Assembly (NCBI GenBank): GCA_944990035.1
Contig: CALYLX010000070.1
Location: 62,001-126,000 of the forward strand
Direction of reading: 5' to 3'
Source: Clitopilus passeckerianus
Lineage: Eukaryota > Basidiomycota > Agaricomycetes > Agaricales > Entolomataceae
DNA length: 64,000 nt
Below the pieces are notes generated by a model. It worked only from the letters and a program-made list of their open reading frames with translations. It was not told the origin of the DNA and searched no databases. Both the position numbers and the translations under genes were made by a program. Shown here one piece after another: positions 9,845-20,083 of the stretch (positions are counted from its first letter, which is position 1; each line of letters begins with the position of its first letter).

Positions 9845-10128
9845 ATGTAGATGTACGCTAAGTCCAAGTTAAGACAAAGAGGTTCTGGAGACCTTCTTAA
9901 CTAACCTCTGCTTAACTTGTCTTAATTCTACAAATTAAGACAAGTTAAGGAGAGTTAGGCCCCACCCCACTTTGCTGATGAATCCACCACTGCACCATAT
10001 GTGGGTTTTCCTTGTCACTCAGGCTTCGTAGATTATCTTTTGTTACTGAATATAGCAATAGATGAGATAGTATAAAAACATGTATTTTGTAGTACGAAAT
10101 ATCATCGAATTTTCTATCTACTTTTACA
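9845..10128 (+). repeat. Putative Copia-2 5' LTR
   Basis: Proposed from the TGTA start, the TACA end and the PBS that follows three bases later. There is no second copy in the window to check the boundaries. It contains a perfect 17-bp inverted repeat (9911-9927 / 9933-9949, loop of 5). Confidence 0.35.
9911..9949. repeat. Perfect 17-bp inverted repeat (hairpin)
   Basis: CTTAACTTGTCTTAATT and its exact reverse complement separated by CTACA. The outer bases CTAAC / GTTAG pair imperfectly and lengthen the stem. Confidence 0.8.
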
Positions 10129-10131
10129 ATA

Positions 10132-10145
10132 GGTTATGGGCCCTG
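10132..10145 (+). promoter_or_regulatory. Copia-2 primer-binding site complementary to initiator tRNA-Met anticodon arm
   Basis: GGTTATGGGCCCTG is the complement of CAGGGCCCATAACC, which fits an initiator tRNA-Met anticodon stem-loop (CAU anticodon with C at position 33). Priming from an internal half-tRNA is known for Drosophila copia and yeast Ty5. Confidence 0.6.
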
Positions 10146-10226
10146 GCCCTAACTGAAATCTCAAAGAAATCTCATCTCTAAACTCGCTATCAATTTTCGA
10201 CTTCATTATCTCTTCATTACGTCATT

Positions 10227-11135
10227 ATGTCAACCACCAATGACAAGGACTACACCACCAATGTGACATCGTCGATCTACAAGATTGATCCATTGCAAGG
10301 TGCCGAAAATTACGCTGTATGGAAAATCAAGATGACAGATGTACTCACGGAGGCCAGACTTTGGGAGATGGCCATGGGAATGACTACGCGCCTGGCAGTG
10401 GTGCAGGTGGCAGCCCCAGCAGCTCCGGCTGAGGGTTCCGAAGGGGAAAGTACCCGAAGGCAGCAGACCAGTCAGACGACAGCAGATGACAAGGAAGGGA
10501 GGGAGTAGGATTGGAAGGACAGATCAGCCCTGAGCGCTATTCGGCTTAGAGTTGCCGATAAGCTTCTGGTCTATGTTGCGAGCTCCAAGACGTCCTATGA
10601 GGCATGAACCACGCTCAAGAACATGCTGGAGCCTCAGGGGCGTTGGGAGTGGTGATGGTGAGGAGGAAGCTATTCAGAGTAACCTGTGATGAGGGAGGAA
10701 ACATCGAGGAGCATATACACACTATGCAGACCTACCGGGAAGAATTGATCGGACTCGGCCACACCATACTGGATTCGGAATTCACCATCACGCTTCTCAT
10801 GTCGCTTCCAGATTCATGGAACCACTTCATTGGCGCAATCGACACCACCCAGTCCCTGTCATCAGCTTCTATGATCGCGCGGATCTTGGAATATGAACGG
10901 CAGATCAAAGCAACTTCTGCACCAGATATGGCGCTTCCAGGGGAAGCAGCAATCCTATTTGGGCAAGCGGCAGGCTACCAGAGCCGACAAATGCTTCTAT
11001 TGTCAGAAGCCCGGACATTTCAAACGCGATTGCAGGTCACGAAAGAGAGACAAGGCTGAGGGGAAGGAGAAGAGCAGAGGAAAGGAAAAAGCTAATGTGG
11101 CAGAGGCAAGCTTGGCACCGTTGGCATATGTCTTC
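10227..11135 (+). pseudogene. Copia-2 gag with UBN2-like core and CCHC knuckle
   Basis: The start is ATG at 10227; the N-terminus reads YKIDPLQGAENYAVWKIKM, the usual opening of copia Gag. A TAG at 10506-10508 and shifts of frame break it. The middle (from about 10604) reads RKLFRVTCDEGG, LLMSLPDSWNHFIGA and SASMIARILEYERQI, which are copia Gag core motifs. The knuckle CFYCQKPGHFKRDC is near 11010-11035, followed by a Lys-rich linker. The copy ends at the gypsy solo LTR. Inactive. Confidence 0.8.
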
Positions 11136-11598
11136 GGTTACAGTTACCTTGGATACGCACCCGGACTCTTTTTCCTTTTACTCATCTACCATTACTATCC
11201 CCCGCCCCGCTTACGTTTATACGATTACTCAGTACTGCTGCGCATTACTCATCCCTTTAGCTACGATTACTCAGTATTCTCACGATCGTGGGATACTTGT
11301 ACTATATTTACTTACCATGACTCGTCGTGACTCTTACTCTGACTCACTCTGAGTCATACTTGCTTTTGCTTACTTAGCATTGCTGCGCAATGCCCAACCC
11401 TTAGCCCTACTCTTCATGTATAAATACTTTCACGCTTTCGGTCTTGCTTCCCCAGCTTGACCTAAAAGCCTATACATCGCTATTTGCTTTAACTTCGACT
11501 CGCTCGATTACTCTCGCTCGTCTCTACAAAGGCTGGTAGAGGACTAAGCAGCTGAACTCTTGATACTTGGTTAAGCACGTAGCGATACTAGCTTAACA
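11136..11598 (+). repeat. Gypsy solo LTR (family alpha), 5-bp TSD TCTTC
   Basis: 463 bp matching the LTR at 1374-1836 in reverse. It starts GGTTACAG (first base T to G changed) and ends CTTAACA. The 5-bp direct repeat TCTTC is at 11131-11135 and 11599-11603. TGACTC motifs are at 11318, 11328 and 11340, a GAGTCA at 11351, TATAAAT at 11419-11425 and the self-priming CAGCTTGACCT at 11453-11463. A solo LTR left by LTR-LTR recombination. Confidence 0.92.
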
Positions 11599-13009
11599 TC
11601 TTCTTTGGGAAGGACACCAAGAAGAATGACGATGAGGACAATGCAGAAGACATTGCATTGGCCATTTCCCCGGATCACTGGTTGGCAGATTCTGCTTGCA
11701 CGAAGCATATCGCAAGGGACAGATCTGTGTTCACCGACTACCAGAAGATTACAGGTGCCAGCATCAAGGGATTCAGATGATCTCCCGCTTTAGGAAGGGG
11801 AACTGTCAATCTCGTCTCGCGAGTTGGCAACGCGTCCATCAAGATCACTCTCCACAATGTACTCCACATCCCTGACGCCCCTTACAACCTCATTTCCATC
11901 GGTATCATCACTGGCAAAGGCTTCACCCTCTAGTTTGGCGGTGACAAAATCAAAGTGTTCGTGCCTGGGAATGCCTGCGTTGCTGAAGGCACCAAAATCA
12001 GCAACCTCTATGACATGGATGTGGAACCCTGGGTCTCCTGGTTACCGGAATGGAGGTGGATACCTCTATCCCCAAATCGCTGCAGTGTGAACCCTGCATC
12101 CAGGCCAAGCAGCATGTCACTCCATTCCCAAAGGAGTCAACCACCAAATTTGCCAATTTCAGAGATTTGATGGTCGGTGATGTGTGGGGACCAGCGCACA
12201 ATGCTGGTACAGGGGGAGTTCTCTATTCCCTCGGGCTTACGGATGGCAAGAAGAGGACTATGGTATTCTTCATGAAAACCAAGGATGAGGCTTTCAGGTA
12301 CTTCAAACAGTACAAGGCCTACATCGAGACACAGACGGGGAATAAGTTGAAGAAGTTTCGGGTGGACGGCGGAGAAGAATTTGTCAACAAAGAATTCACG
12401 TGCTTTGTTCTGGAGAGCGGCATGGAGCTGGAGATCACGGCAGCACATTCACCTTCCCAAAACAGTATTGCGGAAAGGGTCAATCGAACTTTGGTCGAAC
12501 ATGTGCGTGCCATGATGATGGATCAGAAGGTTTCAGGCCATCTTTGGCCAGAAGCTGTTGTTTACGCATGCTATCTCAAGAATCGATCACCAACCCGCAC
12601 CCTAAACGGCAAAACCCCCGGAGAAGCATCCACCGGCACAAAACCCAACATATCAGCGCTACAGCAATTTGGAAGATCTTGCTGGGTTTTCGATCAAGGA
12701 ACAAGTTGCGACAAACTCAATCCCAAATCGGAGAAAGTCATTTTCACTGGCATAGCCACCAGCACCAAAGGCTACCGCTACTATTCCCCTGCATCCCGTC
12801 GCATTCTCACCTTGCAGAATGTCATATTCTCGCTGGAGGAACCTACCCCACCTGTTCAGCCCACCTATGATCAGCCCTTGCCGCTTGAGGGGGAGAAAAA
12901 GGATAACACAAGCAAGCAGGCAAGCGCTGATGCCCCTGACGCTCTGGACACTACGGAAAAGGAAGGATCAGAGCAGGCTGTGGAGGATATGCTGAAAGAG
13001 AAAACTCAT
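11599..13009 (+). pseudogene. Copia-2 pol: protease and integrase
   Basis: Protease block DHWLADSACTKHIARD (about 11670-11720) with two in-frame stops nearby (for instance after IKGFR and after GFTL). Integrase from about 12050 is in one long frame: CEPCIQAKQHVTPFP (zinc-binding end), GDVWGPAHNAG (first Asp), VDGGEEFVNKEF (second Asp region), SPSQNSIAERVNRTLVEH (catalytic Glu), then the ALQQFGRSCWVF and KGYRYYSPASRRI linker. The frame stays open to the gamma LTR at 13010; RT and RNase H are absent. Confidence 0.82.
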
Positions 13010-13582
13010 TGTAAGGACCCGACTATTCCTGGATAGACAAGACCTTCTGAGAGATCCCACTAAGCAGGTATGCAGGAAGTGACCGGAGTTTTGGGGGGTT
13101 TAGGGGTTGTAGGACCTTCTAGGGGGTCTGGGAAGCGGTGGAATACAAAGGGAAATGGTCTGACACCAGATCCGGGGGTCTATTGGGTGTTCTAGATAGT
13201 ATACAGTGTGCCAAAGCAAAGGTAGAAAACCTCTGATGCTGTGGCTGTGCAGAAAAGCGAGAGGAGAGAAAAGAGACAAGAACAAGACAGGTGGGTTTAC
13301 TAATATATCAAGGGTAAGGAAATACAATGTCTAGAGATGGTATATATACTGTAGAATACTCTACTAGACGCCATATGAGTCAGTAAGAGTCAGGGAGGTA
13401 AGTGAGTCAGGTAGAGTCATGGGGGGACAGTTGGGGGACAACCAAGAACTGTGCATGACTGTTCATCGCTAGGAAGTAACCAGGGAGTCCATAGAACATG
13501 GATACATGGTTCTAGGCAAAATGCGGGGGTTCTAGAGCGATGGGGATCGATGTAGAAACCCCCTAAAGGGTAGGTCATGACA
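13010..13582 (-). repeat. LTR family gamma, copy 2, at a breakpoint (no TSD)
   Basis: 573 bp, the reverse complement of 5287-5858, bounded TGTAAGG...CATGACA on the plus strand. The left flank (CTCAT) is Copia-2 pol and the right flank (ACCCT) is Tad LINE ORF2, so no target duplication exists. It marks either ectopic recombination between two gamma elements or a deletion. Confidence 0.85.
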
Positions 13583-14290
13583 ACCCTGCCTGATGCCATA
13601 GTGTATTCCTCCGGCCCAAAAGCACCATGAAAAAGGAAGCAGGCAGCAACTACTTGGTGCTTCCTGCTTTTGGGAACAGACGCATCAGCTGCCACCAACA
13701 CCGTAGTGTCAGACAGATTTGCATCAGCGCGAATAACATCCAAGTGGATGCGACAAGAAACAAGGGCATCCTTAGATGCTGCAATGATGGTGTCAAATGT
13801 AACCCTGTCAGAGTGCGTATCCAGTAGGCAGAGGCCTGGGACCGCTTCTCCATGGATAGGGCTGAGAGGCTCAGAAACGCGCACAGCATGTGCATCAGAA
13901 TCCACAACCGTGGAGAGCAAGTTGCCGTGCATGCGTCGTGACAAGTTGGAGAGAGACAAAGGAAGACACATTGTTTCTTCATACAGCTGGTGCTTGTCAC
14001 TAATGAGCGACAGCGTAGGGTGGTTGCCAATCAGGGTGCCAATACGCGCCTGGCCACGTTCAACCAGTTTTCTGATGTGCAAATGAATGGGAGGGAGGCC
14101 AGCAATAGACTCAGTCCCCCCACCTGGTGATGTGCAAAAGGCACCAGTTATCCACCTGGCAGCCTTGCGTTGCATGGTGCGCAGGTGCGACATAGCAGTC
14201 TTGCACCTAGCACCTTTGTAGAACCAGAGGCCCACGCCATATGTAGCGACTGGGAGGACGCATGCATGGTAGAGCAGCCGCTTCTGCATA

Positions 14291-14489
14291 CATCAGGAAA
14301 ATATCTGCCAACTTGGCCATACTTGGCCAAAACATGAATTGCCACAGTACTTGATAACTTTCATAAGTATGCATAAGTAAGCTATAAGTGCTATAAGTTA
14401 AGCTGCAAGTTATGTCTACTTATTGCTTTCCTTGATGTTTTATCAAGTTCCCACAAGTTGATATCAAGTTGGCATATATTTTCCTGATG
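14291..14489. mobile_element. MITE family A, copy 1 (TA target duplication)
   Basis: 199 bp with 25-bp terminal inverted repeats beginning CATCAGGAAAATAT (one mismatch), flanked by TA at 14289-14290 and 14490-14491. Removing it and one TA restores the LINE sequence exactly. A second 199-bp copy lies at 52416-52614. TA duplication suggests Tc1/mariner-type mobilisation. No coding capacity. Confidence 0.85.
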
Positions 14490-14754
14490 TAGGGGTGATA
14501 CCCCTTGATAAGTTACCAAGCATGATCATTGCCTTGAAAGTGGTCAGAGCCTTGGTGGAGTAATACTTGACATGGTGACTAAAAAATAGCGACTGGTCAA
14601 AGTAGAAGCCTAAGTAGCGCCAAACGCTCTTGGGTTGAAGTGGCAAGTTGCAAGTGTGAGGAGCAAAGCCCAAGTCGATGGCAGGGTTGACATTGTTGTG
14701 CTTTTAAGGAACTCTTCCTCTTGCTCACTGCCCTTCAGCAGAGTGATGCGCTCA

Positions 14755-14894
14755 CATCAGAAAAAAATAACATGGCTTTTTTTAATCTTAGCTAACCTAT
14801 TTGTGTCTTGGAGTGTCTTAATTAGGTGTAAGATACAAATAAGTTAGTTAAGACCTAGTCCAGACAGAACAAGTTATGTTAGATTTTTCTGATG
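14755..14894. mobile_element. MITE family B, copy 1
   Basis: 140 bp with ends CATCAGAAAAA...TTTTTCTGATG and inner TIR AACAT/ATGTT. Same length as copy 2 at 15327-15466. The flanking LINE pieces are not contiguous, so no clean target duplication can be named. Confidence 0.7.
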
Positions 14895-15326
14895 GCCTCA
14901 TGTGTAGGGAGCTCACGCTGCTTGGCCCAGCACATGAGGTCCCATGGACGCTTGTTGGTAGAAGCCGTAGTTTGGATTCTACCATCAAAGAACTTGCGCT
15001 TTGCCACCTTAGTGGCCTTGCGGCCTGGGAACACCTTATAATCAGTACTGCCCTGGAAGCACCATACACTCTGACAGCCTCAGAGCATTCAGGACTCCAC
15101 CAGGACTTTGACCTGGTAGAGATGTGAACAGCTTTGGAATTGTTATCCCAAGCTTGTTTGATAACAGTCGCAAGAGTGCCAGAACAGCGCTCAATTGCTT
15201 CTGCTGAGTCTAAGGACAATGTGTCCAGCAGTTGGATAGAAGAGGTGAGTTCTTTAAGGAACTCCTCCTCTTGCTCACTGTCCTTAAACAGGGTGATACA
15301 CTCTGCCTCCAGCTTAAAGGCTGGAT

Positions 15327-15466
15327 CATCAGAACAATAATACATAGCTTTTTTCAATCTTGGCCAACTTAATTGTGTCTTGGAATGTCTTAATTGGGTT
15401 TAAGATACAACTAAGTTAGTTAAGGCCTTGTCAAGATGGAATAAGTCATGTTATATTTTTCTGATG
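15327..15466. mobile_element. MITE family B, copy 2
   Basis: 140 bp, CATCAGAACAAT...ATTTTTCTGATG, strongly similar to copy 1 including the internal GTCTTAATT and AAGTTAGTTAAG stretches. Inserted in the ORF2 endonuclease/linker of Tad-1. Confidence 0.7.
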
Positions 15467-15970
15467 CCATGGGAAGTGGGATGGTGAGAGGAGCATGATC
15501 AGAGGGACCCTTCCACTCAGTGACCACACCATGTGATGTCCTAGCAGCACGAGCCAGAGAGAGGAAGAACAAGTCAATGACAGATGGTCTGAGACTGACA
15601 GCGTGAGAAAAGTGGGTAGGAGTGCGCTCTGGCAGAACACTGACCTTCAGCCCAAGGTCAAGCGCAACATCACACAGTTCAGTTGCAACATGATTTGTAG
15701 AGTCATAGTCTGGATCCCAGACTGACCACTTGCAGTTAAAGTCCCCTGCCATGCAAAGCATGCTCGGGAGACGAGGAGTATTGTCACAGAGCCAGCAGAT
15801 AGCAGAACCATCCCCTAGACTAGAGTAGACATTGGTGAAGTGTATTTGGGTGGCGGCACTCCCATACAACGTCATAACCAACACATCATTGTGGTTGGCA
15901 AAATCAGTGTGGAATGCAGGTTGCATACCTGCAAGACGCTTGTGCACATACAGTACGTCATGACGTGTGG

Positions 15971-17235
15971 TGACGTACTGAATCTTGGTTTCAGTACTTC
16001 TATGCCTAAAAGTATCTTCCTAATGGCCAAGTCCATACTTCTCAATTTACGCTACATTACATATGACTAGGTCACTATTGACCAACCTACCTCATACTAC
16101 TCTTTTTCCCTATATCTATGTGATTCTCACGACTCTTCCAATTACGCACCTATGCTTACTTTTCTCCTACTATGCTTATCTGTTTACGCTTAGCTATATG
16201 CCTTCATTTAGTAATATGCTCTTACCATACTTAGTAATTAGTTTAGTCATTGTTTATTTGTTTAGTTATATTTGCCTATCTTATATAATCGGACTTATTC
16301 CGGTCTATATAAGGCAATTTTTACCTAGTTTGGTAATAGACTTCTTTCTTACGTCCCCTTTCGCTCTTACCATCACGTCAACTCTTCCTTAATTGGAGTC
16401 CACTGCCAGATTTGGCTTTATCATCACTTCCGACCACGTCAATGTTACTTCTTAGAGCCGCGTCACGCTCTACCTTCTTCATCATTTTTCAATCATGGCT
16501 TCGTCATTGCCTAATCACGCTTCGTCACTATCCGAGTGACTCTTGTCATCGTCATATTACTCTTCATCGCTACTCCTGTGACATTTGTCACTGTCACACT
16601 ACTCTTCATCACTACCAAAGTGATCTCCATCGTTACTGAAGTACCTCTCGTCACTGTCAAATCACCCTCATCATTGTCAAGTTACTCTTTGTCACTGTCA
16701 CACGTAACTTCATCATCAATTACCCTTCCATCATCACTCAATCCTTCCTCAACATCACCCATCAATCCTTGATCACTATCCCATCAATTCTTGGCACTGT
16801 CCATCAGTAGTTGATCATCGCCTAACGTACCTTTGACATCATCATACTATAGCTCATCACTATCTCAGTACCACTTCATGACACTTTACCTACCCCTACC
16901 CATATCATATATGTACATATACTATACTACTGTTACAGTAGGTTACATGTCAACCTACCTACTATAGTACCTTCACCTCTACCTTAGACATGTATAGTCT
17001 ATCTTCACGCACACCCAATTACACATAAACTCTAAGTTTATATTAAGAACACCACTACTCATACAAGTAGTCAACTTGTACATAGATTTACTCTAAACCT
17101 AACCTTTGCCAACAAAACTCTTCGCAACCCTTAGTGGCTAGTTCACTCTATAGTTTGGAAAACGAACCAACCAGAGAACGTCCGTTCTACAACCCAAGTT
17201 CCGACCTATCTGGGCAATTAACAAACTGCGCGACA
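15971..17235 (+). repeat. Putative solo LTR delta (1.27 kb), 4-bp repeat GTGG
   Basis: TGACGTACTG...GCGCGACA bounded by GTGG at 15967-15970 and 17236-17239. Removing it rejoins the endonuclease frame of Tad-1. It has a TATATAAGG at 16306-16314 and no coding potential. AT-rich and Pyr-rich, with a degenerate internal array (16400-16870). The class is unknown; a large LTR of a gypsy-like element is my best guess. Confidence 0.6.
16400..16870. repeat. Degenerate short tandem array
   Basis: Repeated variants of a 25-30 bp unit with the cores TCATCACT and GTCACTGTCA (for example around 16505, 16560, 16580, 16650 and 16690). Units are too diverged for a fixed period by eye. It lies wholly inside LTR delta. 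Confidence 0.5.
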
Positions 17236-17348
17236 GTGGGCGGTCAGTATCAGATGCTGGACGTCTAAACATGACAAGCCGGTCTGGGTGAGTGGGTGCA
17301 CCAATCACTGCTTCTCCCTCAGGATTAACAGTAGACATAGTGCGCCGG

Positions 17349-18505
17349 TGTCGCAGAGTAGCTTCGACTACTCTTGCAATTTGCATGTTTTTATTTTACT
17401 TCGACTTCGACGCTAACTTCACTTTTTCTTGGAATCATTCAGGTTTTGATCGCATCGCTGCGACTGTATAGCCACTCTCTTCCAAAAAGTGGTCAAGAAT
17501 GCTCACCATCGACTCTTTTCTGGCAAGGGCCAGCGGGCCGCCATTTCCGATCGCATCACATTCCTTTCAACTTCGACTGCTTCGCCAACTCGATCTGGAC
17601 TCTTCGTGACCGCAAGACTGTCCCCAACGGCTCATCACCGCATGTACACGCATTCCCCAACCTCTTCGACCTTCTACAATTTTATTTTCTTCTCAAATCA
17701 TCGCAGCAAGTACCAAAAACATCGCCGACGCGGCCGATCGAACTTCGCGTTCGACATTTCTTCTCATCTCAGTACTATACGGCACTTCCGTGCCACGGAC
17801 TCATTCGCTATCCCGTGCTTCGACCCTTCTCGACTTCTGCTTCTCTCGCTCAAACTTTGTACATACAAGGCCGACCTCTGGAAAATGGAGGGGATTTGAG
17901 GTGTTGGAAGTAGGATTGAGTCGCACTACCTGGATTTCTCCAATGAGCTTCGTTCCCTGGGGGAGGACGAGTGCTCTCCAGTGTTTTTTCGGACTCTCCG
18001 AACCATTGCCAACTTCCTTGATGACTCGACATTCGACTGGAGGGACGTCTTCTTTTATTTATCAATTCGCTTTATATCACAAACAACGGTCTTTGTACCT
18101 ATCACACGGACTCTGTAGCACATGCATATGGTACTCTTATACCTCACAAAGTGCTTATTGAAACGGATTCGCCCTTTTTCGCATTTTTGTCGCGACTCTG
18201 AGTGGATCACCAAGTTTCTCAAGTCTTCAAGTATCTCCAGCATCCTGTAAGTTTCTGAGCATTCCAAGCTTCGCTGATAATTTCCTAGGGTACACCTGTG
18301 TATTCTACTTCGCTAAGTACCATTTTCTACTGTCTCCTCCACCCTGTGCACGAAGTTCAGTCGTGTTTCTTCGCACTCCCTCCCAACTTCGACAGTGTTC
18401 GCACTTCAACACTGCTACCTTCACTTCTTTTGATCTCATCACTAACCTCACACCGGAACGACCGGTCTCCGTCTCCTTGAAGAGGGATTAGATTCATCTT
18501 CGACA
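17349..18505. repeat. Putative solo LTR epsilon (1.16 kb), 4-bp TSD CCGG
   Basis: TGTCGCAGAG...TCTTCGACA flanked by CCGG at 17345-17348 and 18506-18509. Deleting it and one CCGG restores the LINE codons CGC CGG ATC. The ends form a short inverted repeat TGTCG/CGACA. Only short chance frames occur inside. The orientation and parent element are unknown. Confidence 0.62.
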
Positions 18506-18649
18506 CCGGATCAGCCTCCATGGAGGCTCTTGAATCATTAGGACATCAAAATCATTTTTACATTCCTCAAGGATGGATAACACCAGGTCATAGTTTCTAT
18601 TCACATTTTGTGCATAGAAGCATATAGATTTAACATAGTTGTAATGCAT

Positions 18650-19777
18650 ATAGTATCAAACTAATTGTGCGCAGTGCATTCACCCTGACCAGTCTGAACC
18701 GGCCTCCTCCTGGGTAGAAATACGTCAGCATAACTACGAGGTGGTTTAGCAGTAAAACCCACTGCGTCGTTGACTTCATATCGGTGTTGGATCTAGCCCA
18801 AGTTAAACTGATGTCTAGAGAAAGCACACTTGGGAGAGTCCGCAAGATGATCCTTTCTGCAGTTGATGCACCTAGGCGCATAAGGGCAGGGCTGACCAGC
18901 AGGTGTGGCAGCCACAGGAGGGTCCACACTTGGGTTGCCTTTGCAGCAGCGTCCAAGTTGGCGATGGTTGCGCGTTTCATGGCCAAGGCCACAGTGCGCG
19001 CAGGAGTTGAACTTCGTATCCCCAGCACCAGCAGTGCTTGCACTGTGGCACACCAGCAGCGCTTGCACTGTGGCACACCAGCGTGGATACTGGCAGGGGA
19101 GATGAGGCACAGCTTCCCTCCGATGGAGAGCTTCTTGTGAGTGATAGACTTTAGGGAGGTACCAGAAGTCGAAGAACACAATGCACATATCATATGTGCT
19201 GTTGGGGCGATGAATACAAGGCACTCCAGACAGTTGGAGTGACCTAGTGGTAGGATGTTGGCGCAGGAGCGTTTCCATTGCCTCAGAAGTAACAGCAGCG
19301 CCGCTGGAACTGTAGTATGGCACACCAGTAATGCGCGCATAAGAACACAATGCAGGCACTTCTACATTCGCGGCCTGCGATGTGACAGCAGCAGAGGACA
19401 CCTGTGGGGCGCGCTGACGCAGTGTGGAAGGTGGCTGCTGCTGCTGTCTAGCAGGGGCAGGATTTGGCGCACGCATAGCATGCGGATTAGGTATTTTGTG
19501 CACAGTAGGCGCTTGCACAGGGGTCCAGGCAAAGCGGCGCTGGTACTGCATCCAGTTTCTGGAGTGGATCCGCTCTACTGGGGCAGGTCCAGGGACCGAA
19601 GTCCGAGGTTTCTGCGCAGGTTGGGACGTGGACTCCTGCCCCACCATGGTCTCTGGAGATTTACGATGTGTGGCAGTTCGTTCCATGGAACGGACTGGAG
19701 TAACTCCGGTCCCTGCGCTCTGGGAGGGATTGGATGAGGAGGGGGAGCTGCCTGCAGCAAGGGAGGGCGGTGCTACA
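18650..19777 (-). pseudogene. Tad-1 ORF1 C-terminal half
   Basis: Nucleic-acid-binding ORF1 protein remnant. Blocks: RIHSRNWMQYQRRFAW, YARITGVPYYSSSGAAV, IHRPNSTYDMCIVFFDFW, and zinc knuckles such as CAHCGLGHETRNHRQL and CPYAPRCINCRKDH. A large part of the middle (after ARQQQQPPS) is deleted compared with Tad-8. A 25-bp tandem duplication (19031-19055 and 19056-19080) inside the first knuckle shifts the frame. The ORF1 C-terminus reads RRRPVQTGQGECTAHN. Confidence 0.78.
19031..19080. repeat. 25-bp tandem duplication inside a zinc-knuckle codon run
   Basis: Two copies of a 25-nt unit (GCAGTGCTTGCACTGTGGCA..., one mismatch) directly in tandem in the Tad-1 ORF1 remnant. Not present in the other ORF1 copies. 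Confidence 0.8.
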
Positions 19778-20083
19778 TTTTTTTTTTTTTTTTTTTTTGA
19801 TCAAAGCCCTACGCCCCCGGAGGGGGCGTCTGACAATTTATATTCCGGCGCCCGATCGCAGTCCGGTCACAAGTACCTAAATACATGCATTGTATACTAA
19901 CGTAAGTAAATAACCGTGTTCATCGAGTGAACTACACTGAATACGAGGTGCACCAAAGAGCAAGCTAGGGTGGCCCCCGAGGATAAATCTCTGAACGAGT
20001 ATGGCAGCGCGCAACACCCCGCAGAAGCAGCAAGAACCCTGGAAGCCAGGCCCGCCGCTATATGAAGGATGGAGCACTGACGC

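Larger units (their letters stand above)
9845..13009 (+). mobile_element. Copia-2 element, degraded, 3' end lost
   Basis: A second Ty1/copia family, distinct in sequence from Copia-1. Order: putative 5' LTR, PBS, gag, protease, integrase. RT and RNase H and the 3' LTR are missing because a gamma LTR starts at 13010. A gypsy solo LTR (11136-11598) is inserted between the gag zinc knuckle and the protease. Several stops and frameshifts make it inactive. Confidence 0.75.
13583..18640 (-). pseudogene. Tad-1 ORF2 remnants (endonuclease, RT end, RNase H)
   Basis: Recognisable pieces by homology to Tad-8 ORF2. Endonuclease: SMLCMAGDFNCKWSVWDPDY and GPSDHAPL at 15480-15760, HPDRLVMFRRPASDTD at 17240-17330, and the degraded N-terminus at 18510-18640. 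Post-endonuclease linker: KSWWSPECSEAVRVYGASRA at about 15050-15110. RT end: SVWRYLGFYFDQSLFFSHHV and the YGVGLWFYKGARCKT block. RNase H start: TVLVAADASVPKSRKHQ. The RT palm with its YVDD is missing. The order around 14701-14754 is abnormal: a KGSEQEEEFL-encoding piece is repeated out of place beside MITE B1. Confidence 0.75.

Noticed and set aside
17374..17913. 179-codon plus-strand ORF and overlapping frames at 17.4-18.2 kb as host genes
   Set aside because: They lie wholly inside the putative LTR epsilon, overlap each other in several frames, and lack motifs.
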